A DNA stretch of 64,000 nucleotides from Clonostachys chloroleuca (taxonomy: Eukaryota; Ascomycota; Sordariomycetes; Hypocreales; Bionectriaceae): assembly GCA_037952775.1 (NCBI GenBank), contig JBANAY010000003.1:28706001-28770000 (forward strand), read 5' to 3'. Of the stretch, positions 44,178 through 55,686 are shown in pieces. A program made the position numbers and the translations under genes. The stretch's first letter is position 1; each line of letters opens with the position of its first letter. The notes beneath the pieces are model-generated. The model was not told where the DNA came from, did not search any database, and saw only the letters and a program-made list of their open reading frames with translations.

Positions 44178-47050
44178 GAAATGTAACGAGGACTTATAGA
44201 AGATCTTAGTTACATCCCTCTGAGAATGATGTGGAAACAAAACACACATGAATCAAACCTTTGATAGGATTCCTCATTGAACAATGAAAAAACGAAATGA
44301 AGCATTAAGTCATCATCTTACTATTGAACAAAATATAGATTGTGTATTAAACAGTAATTCCGGCTACATGTGTCTCATTGAGCTTTACTGCTACCGCAAT
44401 GGGGAGAATAACATATATGTCGAACAAGCGTCTTTCGGCAGGCATCTATTTTTTTCATTAAGTTGCAGTTAGAAGAGCACAGTTAAGAGTACGCCTTTAG
44501 TTTTATCGGTTATCTTACTCTAGAAATGCGACAAGGTAGCTCCATCTTGTAAGCGATGCATATCCTTTGGGCGGAAGTGTGACGGCGTCGCATTAGACGT
44601 GTCGTTGTGGTTGTTGAGTCCCAAGATCCTCCCTTCGGCGGGTGCCTACTAGGGCGATGCTCCTAGCAGGGATGAGGTGAAGGGCATGTTCCATTTCCTC
44701 CGGTCCAAAATCTCCGGGTATCTGGCCAATGTGATCAAGATTTCTGGATATTAGATCTGTTGCCAGCCACGCGGATCCCTCTCGCCATCCGACACGCGAG
44801 TAACGCCTTGGCTACCATATTGTTGCAGTGACTGCAATTAATCCTGCGGTTCTTATTAATGCTGGCCTCTTTGACGAATTTCGCTGACGCTTCCTTATTA
44901 TTCTTACTACTGTTGTTGTTATTAGAAAGGAGTATTGGTAGGATTATGCAGAGAGGCTCGGGGCCGAGATGTTTATGTATCTTCACCCTGACGCGAGTGA
45001 CATGCGTCTGGGCACTAAGGATTTACGTTTTCAGCCTTTTTCATATTCTTCGTCGAAGATATCAGGAAATTTGAAATACTTGAACTAGTAGTTTTATTAA
45101 TAGTGATAAAAGCTAAGCTGAGTAAAGCAGCTGTCCCTAATATAGCTGAAAGCATCTTGAGAGGTAGCATGCATACCCTTTGGCTCCTTCGCTGATGAAT
45201 GGGCCTTTTGTGATACTATGAAATCTGGCCGTGTATCGACTGGATGTAACGTTGAGCTGGGGTAGCTAACCTTCCATTGTGCCTTGGCGCAACCCTGTAC
45301 GTTTTTCCTATAGGACCTAATACCGATTTCTTATTGCTCATAGTGTATTTAATGGCAGAGGATGGACTTTGGAAAATCTGACCGTGTACCGGCAGTGCAT
45401 AATTAGAACAGGTACATCAAGCCTGTTCCATGTCACTATACCTAGACAGTAAACCAGCTCGAACATGATTGACTTTCGTCCATTTCCTCATTCGCCAGAA
45501 ACTATGGCGACTCAGCATTTGGTAACCCTTCAAATTTAGTGGAGGGAGTTATTCGCGAGTATCTGGAGCCCTAGGGATGGAGCAAGGTCACAATACGACG
45601 GTGCGTTTTACATTGGGCCATGTCTAGCTCGCCCAGGGCATTAGGAGGCGATATAAAGGGGAAAGGGGAAAGGGCTGCTTCCCTGTCATGTAATTGAGCT
45701 CCGCAAGGTATAGCGAATAAGCCCAAGGATTTGAATTTCCATGGCATCAATTCGACCGATCGGGGAATCAACACGACAGCATTTGGGGTCGGAGTTATTA
45801 TGTACCTTCTATGCCTGCTGCACCTACAGGGAGAATCCGCAAGCATGCCCCGAGATTTCATGGTGCTACACTTATTTCTCCTTCTCTCCTAGAAGCAATG
45901 ATCTCCCTCTGCGTTTCCACAACGGTAGTAACCAGGCTGTGTGCATGAGATGATAGAGGGCCTTGAGAGGAATTCTAATGGGGCAAAAGCCGAGAGCGGC
46001 CGGTGGAAAAACGTCGCTGACCTTTGGACTGTCAACCTTCTACCAAGCCGGAGATCTTAATTAATTACAGGCTTTAGTGTGCACAACGACCTGTGCCGTC
46101 CGCGAAGAATTGGTGATCTCTCTGTTAGCTTTACATGCATGACCGCGTCTATGAGGCAACCTATAATTAGATCACGAAACGAGCCGGCCAATGGGCTGGC
46201 AGCCGGCCCACCGGAACTTCTCAAAGTACATAGCGAGGTTGCATAGATAGGCTTGCCTGAGTGTTAGTCTATCCAGTAAGATTTCCCTTTTGGCTGATGA
46301 CTGAGCCAGGGCGGAATTACGTTAAACGAGATAACACCTGCGGCTCGGTTGATCCTTGAGCAAGTAACATTGGCAATCAGCCTCCGCCGTATTCTGGCTG
46401 GTTGCATATAGCTTCCCTGTAAAGCATAAGGTGCAAGGTCAATCTATCTGAAGGTATTTCCTAATTGCCTGGTCATCATAGGCACCTGAACCACGAGGAG
46501 GGTGTGGTGATATTGGCGAAGCTGAGCGGGCCACCAGGGGCTTCTTGGCCTGTGACTCAGTTACCCCAATTGAACGGCTGAGGGCTGCCTCTGGGAGCTA
46601 ATATGCGTCGTACCCCTGACTTGTGATGCTCCCTTGACTTGTGATGCTACCGTTCAAGGCTTAATGGAAGCAATGTGTAGGTACCTGCGGGCTACGTATT
46701 TGGATTATTACGCAAGATACATAACTTCGCACCGATCTACTAGGAACAAGGATTGACTTCCCAAGCGAGTGTAGATATTTCCTAGCTCACTGGATTAAAG
46801 AAGAAATTCAGGGTAATTTTCTCGAATAGTGAGTGAAGCGTCAAAGTACCTAGCTTTTGGAACAATACGGGCAAAGTGGCTGTAGACTTAAATTGACCTT
46901 TGTTCTAAATATATTTTGAAAGATGCCTTCTGATATAAACTCGACGTGCCTTCAAATTCAGGGACTTGTCAACTTCAATTATACATCGTACCGTTATGTC
47001 ATCTGGCATTTATTGAGCTATCATACCTAACTTGTCCTTCAACTTTTACT
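44178..47050. other. 2.9-kb gene-poor region
   Basis: Normal base composition but no frame, splice pattern, RNA gene or repeat that I can support. The short open frames (for example 44,735-44,986 and 45,571-45,861) have no recognisable motif and look random. It contains the promoter of the P450 gene at 47,051. Confidence 0.45.
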
Positions 47051-48767
47051 ATGTACTCCGTCCCGTGGGTGGCGCTGCTGGCAGTGCCTTTCTTTCTCTT
47101 GACAGCGAAGTACATCTACAGACTTCTACTCAGTCCCTTATCCTGCTTCCCAGGTCCTCGATTCGCGGCTTGTTCCAAGCTCTTTGAAGCCTATCACGTC
47201 CTCATTAAAAACGACTGGTTGGATATGCTCGAAGCGCTTCATCATGAACGCGGTATGGTTCATTCTACCTCTATCCCATCTTTTTGTTCCTTTTATTTGC
47301 TCATGCTTAACATACTCATATAGGGTCTGTTGTCCGAATCGGCCCAAACGAACTCCATTTCTCCGATCACCAGTTCTGCCTCCAACACCACAAGCGACCC
47401 GACTTGTACAAATGTGACAACTACTACGGCATCTTGAGCTATCTCCTCGGCGGATTTGCCGACCCAGCCCACCATAAAACTCGGAAGGCCATTCTTCAAC
47501 CATTGTTTAGTGGCCGAACACTTGCTGATTTCTCCGATTCGGGCATGAGTGCTCACCTGGATACATTGGTGGATCGACTTTCTGAATCGAGCCACGCCGT
47601 AGTCAATACAACCCACAATCTCTGGGCCTTCACTACTGATGTGATGATGAGCTATGTCCTCGGTATCGAGACTGGTTATCTGAAGTCTCAAGACCTGAAA
47701 GCCGTACACGACTCTACTCGAGCTTTCAGTGCAATCGACTTGGCTACGGTTCTCCGATCGATGCCACCAATCAAGATGGTATTCGACTGCGTCCCCTCTC
47801 TGCGTTGCTTCTCTCCACTGGGCTGGATCGACCAAGTAATAGCTCCCTCCCCTTCCGAGCCCGGACTGGCTAATTCTTGGACCATCGCTAACCCCAACCA
47901 GAAAATCAGTAACAACCTGAAACTCATCAAGTCGAACTCCGTTCACGAGAAGGGTCAAAAGTCCGTGCTAGCCATGCTTTCTCAGCAATTGCCCGAGGAA
48001 CATGTCCTCATTCACGAGCTTGCTCAAGCAGTGTTCATTGGAAATGAATCCCTTTTGAGTAACCTGACTGTCCTTCTACATCACTTGATCAAAAACCCCG
48101 ACTGTATCAGACGTATACGGGCTGAGCTTGATGAGCTTGACGTCGGCTTGTACGGGCACCGCATCTGGCGTGACCCCAAGGTTATTCGTCTCAAGTACCT
48201 CGTAAGTTGTCTCTAAGGCGAGCAAGCCCTCCACATTATGGTGTTGGAAACTAAAGTTGGTAGGATGCTGTTTGTCGCGAATCTACCCGGATGAGCGCGC
48301 CTGGGTGGCATCGGCAACCAAGACAGGTTTCGACGCTAGTAGAGCACGGGCAATACACTATCCCTCCTATGGTGAGTGCTCATATTCATGATGAACAGTC
48401 TACCTGATACTGACAAATGTCTTAGACAAGTCTCAGCTTCACGCTCAAGCTCTTGGAGCACGATCCCACATTGTACCCTGAACCGCTCAAGTTCAAGCCA
48501 GAACGTTGGCTGGAGACCAATCCTGATTCTGCGGCCATGAAAAGATCGTCTGTGACATTTGGCACTGGCACTCGGACATGTTTGGGACAGTTCATCGCCC
48601 ATCAAGTCCTTCGGAGGACTGTGGCGGCGCTCGTCTATAATTTCAGCATGACTTTCTCTGACGAATTGTTTGACGAGATGGGAGGCTACACGTACCTGAA
48701 CACTTACCCCAAGAAGGGCCACGAAGGTTACCTAAAGCTTCATTTTACCCCCAGATTTAGCCCCTGA
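47051..48767 (+). CDS. Cytochrome P450 monooxygenase (first of two)
   Basis: Predicted 509 aa from exons 47,051-47,252, 47,324-48,201, 48,264-48,371 and 48,426-48,767. An N-terminal membrane helix (VPWVALLAVPFFLLTAKYIY) is followed by a Pro-rich hinge. The I-helix motif is FIGNESLL (a G-x-E-S variant of AGxDT), the K-helix ExxR is ESTRM, PERW is in FKPERWL, and the haem loop is FGTGTRTCLGQF. All parts for oxygen activation are present, so it should be an active ER-bound hydroxylase; the substrate is unknown. A long pyrimidine-rich tract follows the stop (48,783-48,820). It may belong to the interrupted catabolic module, to a separate small cluster, or to neither. Confidence 0.85.
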
Positions 48768-49590
48768 AGCTATTTTGTGTGGTTTTTTCTTTTTTTCTCT
48801 TTTTTTCTTTTTTTCCCTCTCGTTATAGCTGTAGATACTCACCGGACACTGGGGGGATTTCACCGTTTCACTAGTAATTGCTCATCTGTAGAAGCCGATA
48901 GAAAATTATATATAGAGCTTAAAACACCCCGAAGATTTAGGCTTGATCAATAATTGAGATCAGAGTGCTGGCAGGAATGAGTAAAAATTGATTGTGTTAA
49001 TTTAGTCCGCTTCAGATTCGGTCCAAAAGATAAAAAAGCAAGATGCTGACTGCTAATCGTGGGTTGTAGAATCAATCTAGCTGTCTGTTTCTCGTGAATT
49101 GTCTAGTTTCTCTCACGACTATTTCTAGCGAGAAGGGTATGGTGTATAGCTGCGCATTATCAATATGTTTAGATGGTTCTATGTACCGTTGAAGTAGTAG
49201 CACTCGCTTACGCAGGGGCCCAGGTGGTGGTGTGTCTAGATCCAGTAGTCGCCGATGCTTTCAAGTCTATACGTGCGGCCGCAACTTGCCGTCATATGCA
49301 GGGAGGATTGACTGCTCAGGTGGGGAAAGGGCAAAACACTCCGAAACCAAGTCAAATGAGATTGGTTGTCTTACCAATGTCTTATTTTGGCTCGTTCTGG
49401 GCAGGCTCATCTTCCCGGCTCCGGGCCTGGGACTCCTATGGATGATCCTTTGTAGACAAGGAGACCTGTCGATCTTTGAATCCTTCACAGCATGCTGGCA
49501 GTTGGCCATTTGCGATTCGACCCTATAAACACCCAGCCGATTCACTCTATCCCTTCATGATCAACAGCCTCTGTGATCAGCGTGTCTACG
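48768..49590. promoter_or_regulatory. Intergenic region with TATA box of the second P450 gene
   Basis: Begins with a T/C-rich tract (48,783-48,820). TATAAA at 49,524-49,529 lies 62 bp before the ATG at 49,591. No other feature is seen. Confidence 0.4.
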
Positions 49591-51452
49591 ATGCTATCCT
49601 ACATCTTGACCGCACTGCTGGCCGCACTGGTCGTTGGTATGTGGCGATGGCTCCGTCCAAAACCCTTTGCAGGCATTCCGTACAATAAGGAGTCCGCTGG
49701 CCGGATTTTGGGCGACGTTCCGCTGCTCGCACCGCTTATAGCCCAGACCAAAGAGTTCTCGGGCTCCATCACCGCGACTACCACTCGCCGCCTCGGCTCA
49801 CCTGTTGCACAGCTACTCTTCCCAAATATCCGCAAGCCCTTGATTGTTGTCGAAGATGCTCGAGAGATCGAGGACATTATCCTGCGCCGCACCAAGGAGT
49901 TCGACAAGGCACCCACAACGGTTGACATTGTGTTGCCCCTCTTCCCTCACGGCACCGTTAGCCAGTACACTACGCCTGAGCTCAAGGCCCAGAAGCGTCT
50001 GTGGTCGGAGGGCATGACTACAAGCTTTCTGCAAAGAGCAGCTGCGCCAAACATCCGCACCGCAACGCTCGACCTTCTTGAGCTTTGGTCTCTCAAGACC
50101 AACAGTATCTATCAAGGTCGACCGTTTGAAGTGCTCGAGGACTTTCAAAGTACGGCTCTTGATACAATCTGGGCTGCTGTAGTAGGAGAGCCACCCGGAA
50201 TTGTTCGTTACGAAGTCACCAAACTGCAAAGCCGCATTGCAGGCAAGACTGACGTTGGAGAGTTGGAGGCTCCCCGTGGCATGTTCCTACGCGGTGCAGT
50301 CGCCTATATTGCCCACGCCATTGCCACAAACTCCAACTCGCCGATACCTGCCTGGGCAAGCAAGCTCGAGACTTGGATGCCGCGGTTCCGCCGCTTCCGC
50401 GCCACCATGAGTCGGGAGATTGGCACAGCCGTGGCCAAGTCTGTTGACAGATATCAATGCCTTGGGAAGGGCATGCTCGACAACGATGAGTGTGACACGT
50501 GCATGATGGATCTAGTTCTCAGGCGGCAGATTGCTCAGGCTCAGAAAGCGCAACAGCCCATGTTGGATCCTACCAAGGACCAACGTATGCAGGATGAGAT
50601 GCTGACCATGCTTGTGGGGGTATGTATATTCCTCGTGGCCCTCTATCTTATGATTGTGCATCTGTGGTAAACAAGACTGAATGGCTCTCACTCTAGGGCT
50701 ACGATTCGACCGCCGACGCCTTGTCCTGGTTCGTGCGCTTCATGGAAACTTACCCAGGCGTTCAAACCGAACTCCGCTCCGCCCTTCGATCCGCCTTCCC
50801 TGACACAAATCACCCATCTGTCCAGTCCATGCTCGCAGCAGACATACCTTACCTCGATGCCGTGTGTGAAGAGTGTCTGCGCCTGGGAGGTATTGTCAAG
50901 GCCACCATGCGCCAGGCTCTCGTCGACACCGAGATCCTAGGGTTTCCCATCCCCAAGGGTGCAGAACTGTTCTTGAACTACCATATCAATCTTCCCCCCA
51001 TTCCCGTGCCGGAGTCTAAGCGGTCACGGGGTAGCCGAGCAGCAGTAGCCAAGATGGGGGACGGATTGAACGAGAAGGCTGGGCAAAACCTCGATGTTTT
51101 TGAACCCAGGAGGTGGCTCGTCAGGGATGAGAAGACCGGCAACGACAAGTTCAACCGATTTGCTATTCCGGCCCTACCGTTCGGTGGTGGGCCGAGAGGG
51201 TGTTTTGGTAAGTCTTGTCGCTGAAATAGCACGCCAGTTCGCATAGAGTGGACATAGTTGCCGTCTGAAAGATGAATGCTAATGCAGATCCCAGGTCGTA
51301 AACTTGCCGTCTTGGAGCTCCGCATGGTCGTTCAGCTTCTCATTTTGAATCTTGAATTCCTTGAGCTGCCTGCTGAGCACAAGGGGCATGGAGCTGTGGA
51401 GAAAATTTTTCGGGGTCCAGACAAGTCATTTGTCAGGATTAAAGTATTGTAG
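49591..51452 (+). CDS. Cytochrome P450 monooxygenase (second, unrelated subfamily)
   Basis: Predicted 565 aa from exons 49,591-50,619, 50,697-51,207 and 51,295-51,452. The ATG at 49,591 is chosen because it begins the membrane helix (ILTALLAALVVGMW) and lies 62 bp after a TATA box. The I-helix reads GGYDSTADALSW, ExxR is EECLR, and the haem loop is FGGGPRGCFGRK, joined over the last intron. A long polar insert (about 51,000-51,100) precedes FEPRRWL. It is not a close duplicate of the upstream P450: loop lengths and intron positions differ. Probably an ER-bound oxygenase of secondary or detoxifying metabolism. Confidence 0.85.
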
Positions 51453-52331
51453 GATGGCATCACGTCCTGGGAAGTGAGCAAGTCCCTTCAAATATACTCA
51501 CATACGCAATATATATACGACTAAGAACTAGGTCAAAAAGGCAACCAAAGCTGATCAAGGTACACCACTGAATAGTTGCCTTGCCTCCTAACATTCTGTA
51601 CATGCGTTTTTGCCTCTCTTGCCATGGTTTCATATCATGCAAAGTTCCTGCGTTGAGTATTTCACATACTTAAATATGTAATGGCATGCCGTCTATCAAA
51701 GAGTAACACTCTAGAATTTGGGATAAAAATGGCGACATACTTTATGATCATGCCTAAGTGGCTGAAATGAATCTTCACTTGCCACGGGAACGAATGTTTA
51801 GCATGGCTGTAGAGGCATTTAAGCATTGACTGGATATGTGCTCTCCCTGAGCGCGGCAGACATGCCCGCTTTCCCGGGAAAATGACAACAAGAAATAAAC
51901 CCTAGCCGGGATGGCATCTACCGATTTAATCCAATGGGAGTTTGTGTAGCCGTCGGCTATGTCTTGATCGGCTGCGTTGATACATCCCCTTGCTGTTGAC
52001 ACAAGCGGAAGCTACCCTGTCTGCAGAGGCAAATTTGATTTCATCCATTTGCGGGTACCAAGGTTTGAGCCTTTGAGGATACGGCTTTAAAAGCAACAGC
52101 CGTTCTGAAGCGGTGCTTGTTTACAGGTGGAAGAAATGTGTACACCGGTCAGGGGTCGGTATGCAGAAACCCCGCAAAAGAACAGGGGAACGTTTCCGTA
52201 CCCGATGCGGAGAAGCTCAAGGAAAAGTGTCAATGGCAGCGCCTATAAAGCCGGATCGAGAAGAGGTTCGGCAAGTAGAATCAGCGACCGTTTAGCCTAG
52301 TTGACTTACCTGTCGGGTTCAAGCTTTGGAA
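51453..52331. promoter_or_regulatory. Intergenic region with TATA box of the lactonase-like gene
   Basis: About 880 bp with no supported gene. TATAAAG at 52,244-52,250 lies about 85 bp before the ATG at 52,332. Confidence 0.4.
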
Positions 52332-53566
52332 ATGCTCTCTCGATGTTTTCTTGCCGCCGGGTTTGCTGCCCTGGCCTATGCCGCGAATCCGACTCGACTC
52401 TACGTTGCGTCTTATGCCGGAACCGTATCGACTGTCGAGCTTAATAGCGCTGGGCAGCTCGGAGTCACCTCTACTGCGACAGAGTGTGCGCTGACTCCTT
52501 CATGGCTGACCCTTGACCAACGGAAAAAACTACTGTATTGTACGGATAGAGACCTCACGTCGGGCAATGGCACGCTCAACACTTTCAAAACATCATCGGA
52601 CGGCAGGCTGGTGCATCTGAGCAGAGCTCCGACCATTCCCGGCACAGTCAGCTCAGTGACATATGGCAAAAATGCCAATGGCCTTGCCATTGCGGCCTAT
52701 CAGACCTCGACTTTCCAGACATTCGACGTCTCCAATCCCAAAGCGCCGAAATTTCAACAAGCTTGGACATATACCCTCGAGAAGCCCGGTCCTGTGCTGC
52801 CCAACCAAGAAGCACCTCACCCTCACCAAACAGTGCTGGACCCGACCGGAAAATACGTCCTCGTTCCAGATTTGGGCGCTGATGTTGTGCGGCTCTTTGC
52901 CGTCGATTCGAAGTCACTGCTTCTCAAGCCGCTCGACCCTCTTGTGACGCTGCCTCCAGGTACTGGGCCCAGACATGTTGCCTTCCACGTTACAAATGCC
53001 AAAAGGACATTGCTCTACGTCTTAGGCGAACTCGCCAACACTATCGCCACGTATGAAGTGACTTATCCAAAGGGCCAATCTCCGCAAGCAAAAGTGCTAC
53101 AGTCCATTTCCACGTTTGGGGAGGGGAACTCGGCTCCCAGCGGAACATCTGCATCAGAGGTCCAAGTGACGGTAAGTTGAGTTGATCAATGTCTTAGAAA
53201 CAGCAGGATGCTGATAGCTCGTAGGACGATGGCCGATTTGTCGTTGTCTCATCTCGCGGCGACAAGACTTTTACCCTGCCAAACTTCGATCCCACAAACA
53301 GCACCGAGATCGCATCCGACTCCATCATGACTTTTGGTATTGATTCTCATGCGGGCACACTGGACTTGTTGCAGGTTTTTCCGTCTGGAGGCCGAGTCCC
53401 ACGACATTTCGAGATCAATAACGCTGGTACTCTGGTTGCTGTCGGGCTTCAGTCAGACGCTCGTGTCGTCCTAATTGATCGCGATGCGAAGACTGGGAAT
53501 TTGAAGGGGTTCAAGGCAAATATCACCATTCCTGGAGAAATTGTAGCCGCTATTTTCGACGAGTAG
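52332..53566 (+). CDS. Secreted lactonase-fold (7-bladed beta-propeller) protein
   Basis: Predicted 393 aa from exons 52,332-53,171 and 53,225-53,566. The N-terminus is a typical signal peptide (MLSRCFLAAGFAALAYA). The body repeats the blade pattern of the 6-phosphogluconolactonase-like/lactonase family, with HPHQTVLDPTGKYVLVPDLG and GTGPRHVAFH as hallmark loops and the last blade at GRVPRHFEINNAGTLVAVG. Family members hydrolyse lactones or muconolactone-type compounds; many fungal secreted forms are uncharacterised. Because the bacterial-type enzyme is cytosolic, secretion points to an extracellular substrate. The gene looks intact. Confidence 0.82.
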
Positions 53567-54492
53567 ATAAATCTAGCGTGGACCATTCAGAAATGGCAAA
53601 GCTTCACAGCCTTGACCCAGCGAACATGATTGGGGTCTAAATAGTCATGAAAGAAGCATAAGATAAAATAGAGGCCGCTATTTAGGCTACAAAAGATACG
53701 CAGTAAATATAGACTGCTCCCAGACAATGCCATATAGCGCGTGCCTTTCCCGACGCATCAGACCTCACAGTGATGGCCCGCGGCTTCGCTGTTAATTGGC
53801 CCTGGGGGCATTCAGCTTTTTTTTATTATTCGGTAACACCGTTAAATTTTATATAAGGGGCGGCTATCTCGATCTCTCAAATAGCTTGAAGGTAATACCG
53901 GACTCTATGACTAATCTTATAGAATCCGAAGTAGTTTTTGCAACACAAAGGACCAGCTTGTGGTTTGAATCAAGAGCTTATCGCCATGTTATAGGCAGAC
54001 AAAGCTTTCTTATACACTTCTCTGCGATAATTATAAGCGCAGCGGCTTAGGAGGGGGAGTCTAGCGTACTTCAACTACAAATCACGGCGTGGTTGGAACA
54101 GGGGCTACGAGGATGCAAGCCAGTTCGCGTCGCTAACCAGCCAGAAAACATTGATTCCCTAATACACGTCTTGTGAGTTAGGACTCAGTGCCAGACAAAA
54201 GGCTACCTAAGTAGCTAGACTTATGTCATAGCATGGTAGCGATATTGTTACATGTGATGCTTATTAGGCAGCAGTCTCCTAGAAATAGTAAACTCCTAAA
54301 TCCGAGTCTAAAGTTAGGCAGCTAGCCGCCTTACAACTTCTAGATCGCCTAAGCAAAATACACAAAATAAAGAATTATTAGTTCGCGGCCAGGTTTAAGT
54401 ACAGCATTTAATATGAATACAGTTCTTCATGAGTGAGGCAAAAATTACTTCCTCTTATATTCTGATTCAAAGATCTGTTCAATCAGCACAAG
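53567..54492. other. Intergenic region
   Basis: About 925 bp between the lactonase-like and GST-like genes. No coding sequence, repeat or RNA gene is supported. Confidence 0.45.
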
Positions 54493-55326
54493 ATGGCTGA
54501 TAAAACTGAGCCTGAGATTGTCTTATACGACCTGGCCTGCACTAAGAACGTGTGTTTTTCTCCAGTCGTCTGGCGCATCCGCTTGATGCTCAACTATAAA
54601 CGTATCCCTTATCGCACGATCTTCCTCGAATTCCCAGACATTGAGCCCACTCTCAAGGAGCTGTGAGTTCTCTCTCTCCTCTTCTTTCTTCGGTCTTCAC
54701 ACCCTTGACTATTAGGCGTCAAGTCCTCTAACGAGTGAATTTTTCCCAGCGGTATCGCCTGCCACGACTCGGCTTCGGGATCTAAGCATAAATACACTGT
54801 GCCAGCCATCTACCACGTGTCTACCAGCACATACATCATGGACTCACCGGCCATCTCCAAGTTCCTCGAGTCAACCTATCCAAGCCCGCCGGTGCTGCTG
54901 ACGTCTGAACTGGGCCGCCAGATTGAAACCAAAGCGCGCAGTACCATTGCTCCCGCCTTTGCCACTTCAGTAATGCCGCGTGAGATAAACATCCTGTCTC
55001 CGCGGGCGAAAGAGTACTTCCGTCGCACGCGCGAGGCCTTCCTCGGACGCCGGCTGGAGGACCTATGCGCTGACTCCGAAAAGGAGAAACAGGCCTGGGA
55101 TGCCATCGCGGATGACATGCGTGCCGTCAGTGAGTTGATGCTGACGCACAAGGCTGAAGGACCGTTTGTACTAGGTGCTCAGCCAAGTTATACCGACTTT
55201 TTTATCACAGGAAGTCTCCAGTCAGCCAGGATAGTAGATGAGGCTGTGTTTCAGAGGATTATCGAATTTTCTGGTTTCAAGGAGATTTATGAGGCATGCC
55301 TACCTTACATGGAGAAAAGCGATTAG
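54493..55326 (+). CDS. Glutathione S-transferase-like protein
   Basis: Predicted 248 aa from exons 54,493-54,662 and 54,750-55,326. The N-terminal half has a thioredoxin-like pattern (IVLYDLACTKNVCFSPVVWRIRLML, shown here in part as CFSPVVWRIRLML), the cis-Pro region is YTVPAIYH, and DSPAISKFLES forms the glutathione-contact helix. The all-helical C-terminal domain includes GAQPSYTDFFITG, the N-capping region of GSTs. This resembles the GST relatives found in fungal biosynthetic clusters rather than classical detoxifying isoforms. It could add or remove glutathione or act as an isomerase. Confidence 0.78.
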
Positions 55327-55686
55327 TATCGATGAGGGTGTTTCTCACCGACTGTGGTTTATCATCACACATCTATTAGCACTAGAAGCTAAGTAACGGT
55401 CCCAGGCCGGTGGCAATTCAGTCATTTCAAGCATCTCTATTAATTCTTTTATTTATCAAATTTGAAGAGACCGGTCTAGTTCTGGCTTGAGCATATATAT
55501 TCTGACCTGGTTGGTCGGTTGACGCCTAGACAGCGATCAAGGGTTAGACTAAAAATTCCGCGGATTGAAAGTATGACAATGCCGGAAGATTGAGCGGTTG
55601 AGATTAAAAATTAGACTGATAGCTTTATCAAGAAACACATCGTAGTGTAAAGAGAAATTTAGTCCTCCCGCTAATTCTTCTGATGT
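55327..55686. other. Convergent spacer
   Basis: 360 bp between the stops of the GST-like gene and the disordered-protein gene. Nothing is seen. Confidence 0.4.

Noticed and set aside
44178..47050. Possible small genes or tRNA genes in the gene-poor region
   Set aside because: Short frames lack motifs, splice partners and family resemblance; no cloverleaf with the expected T-arm sequence was noticed.
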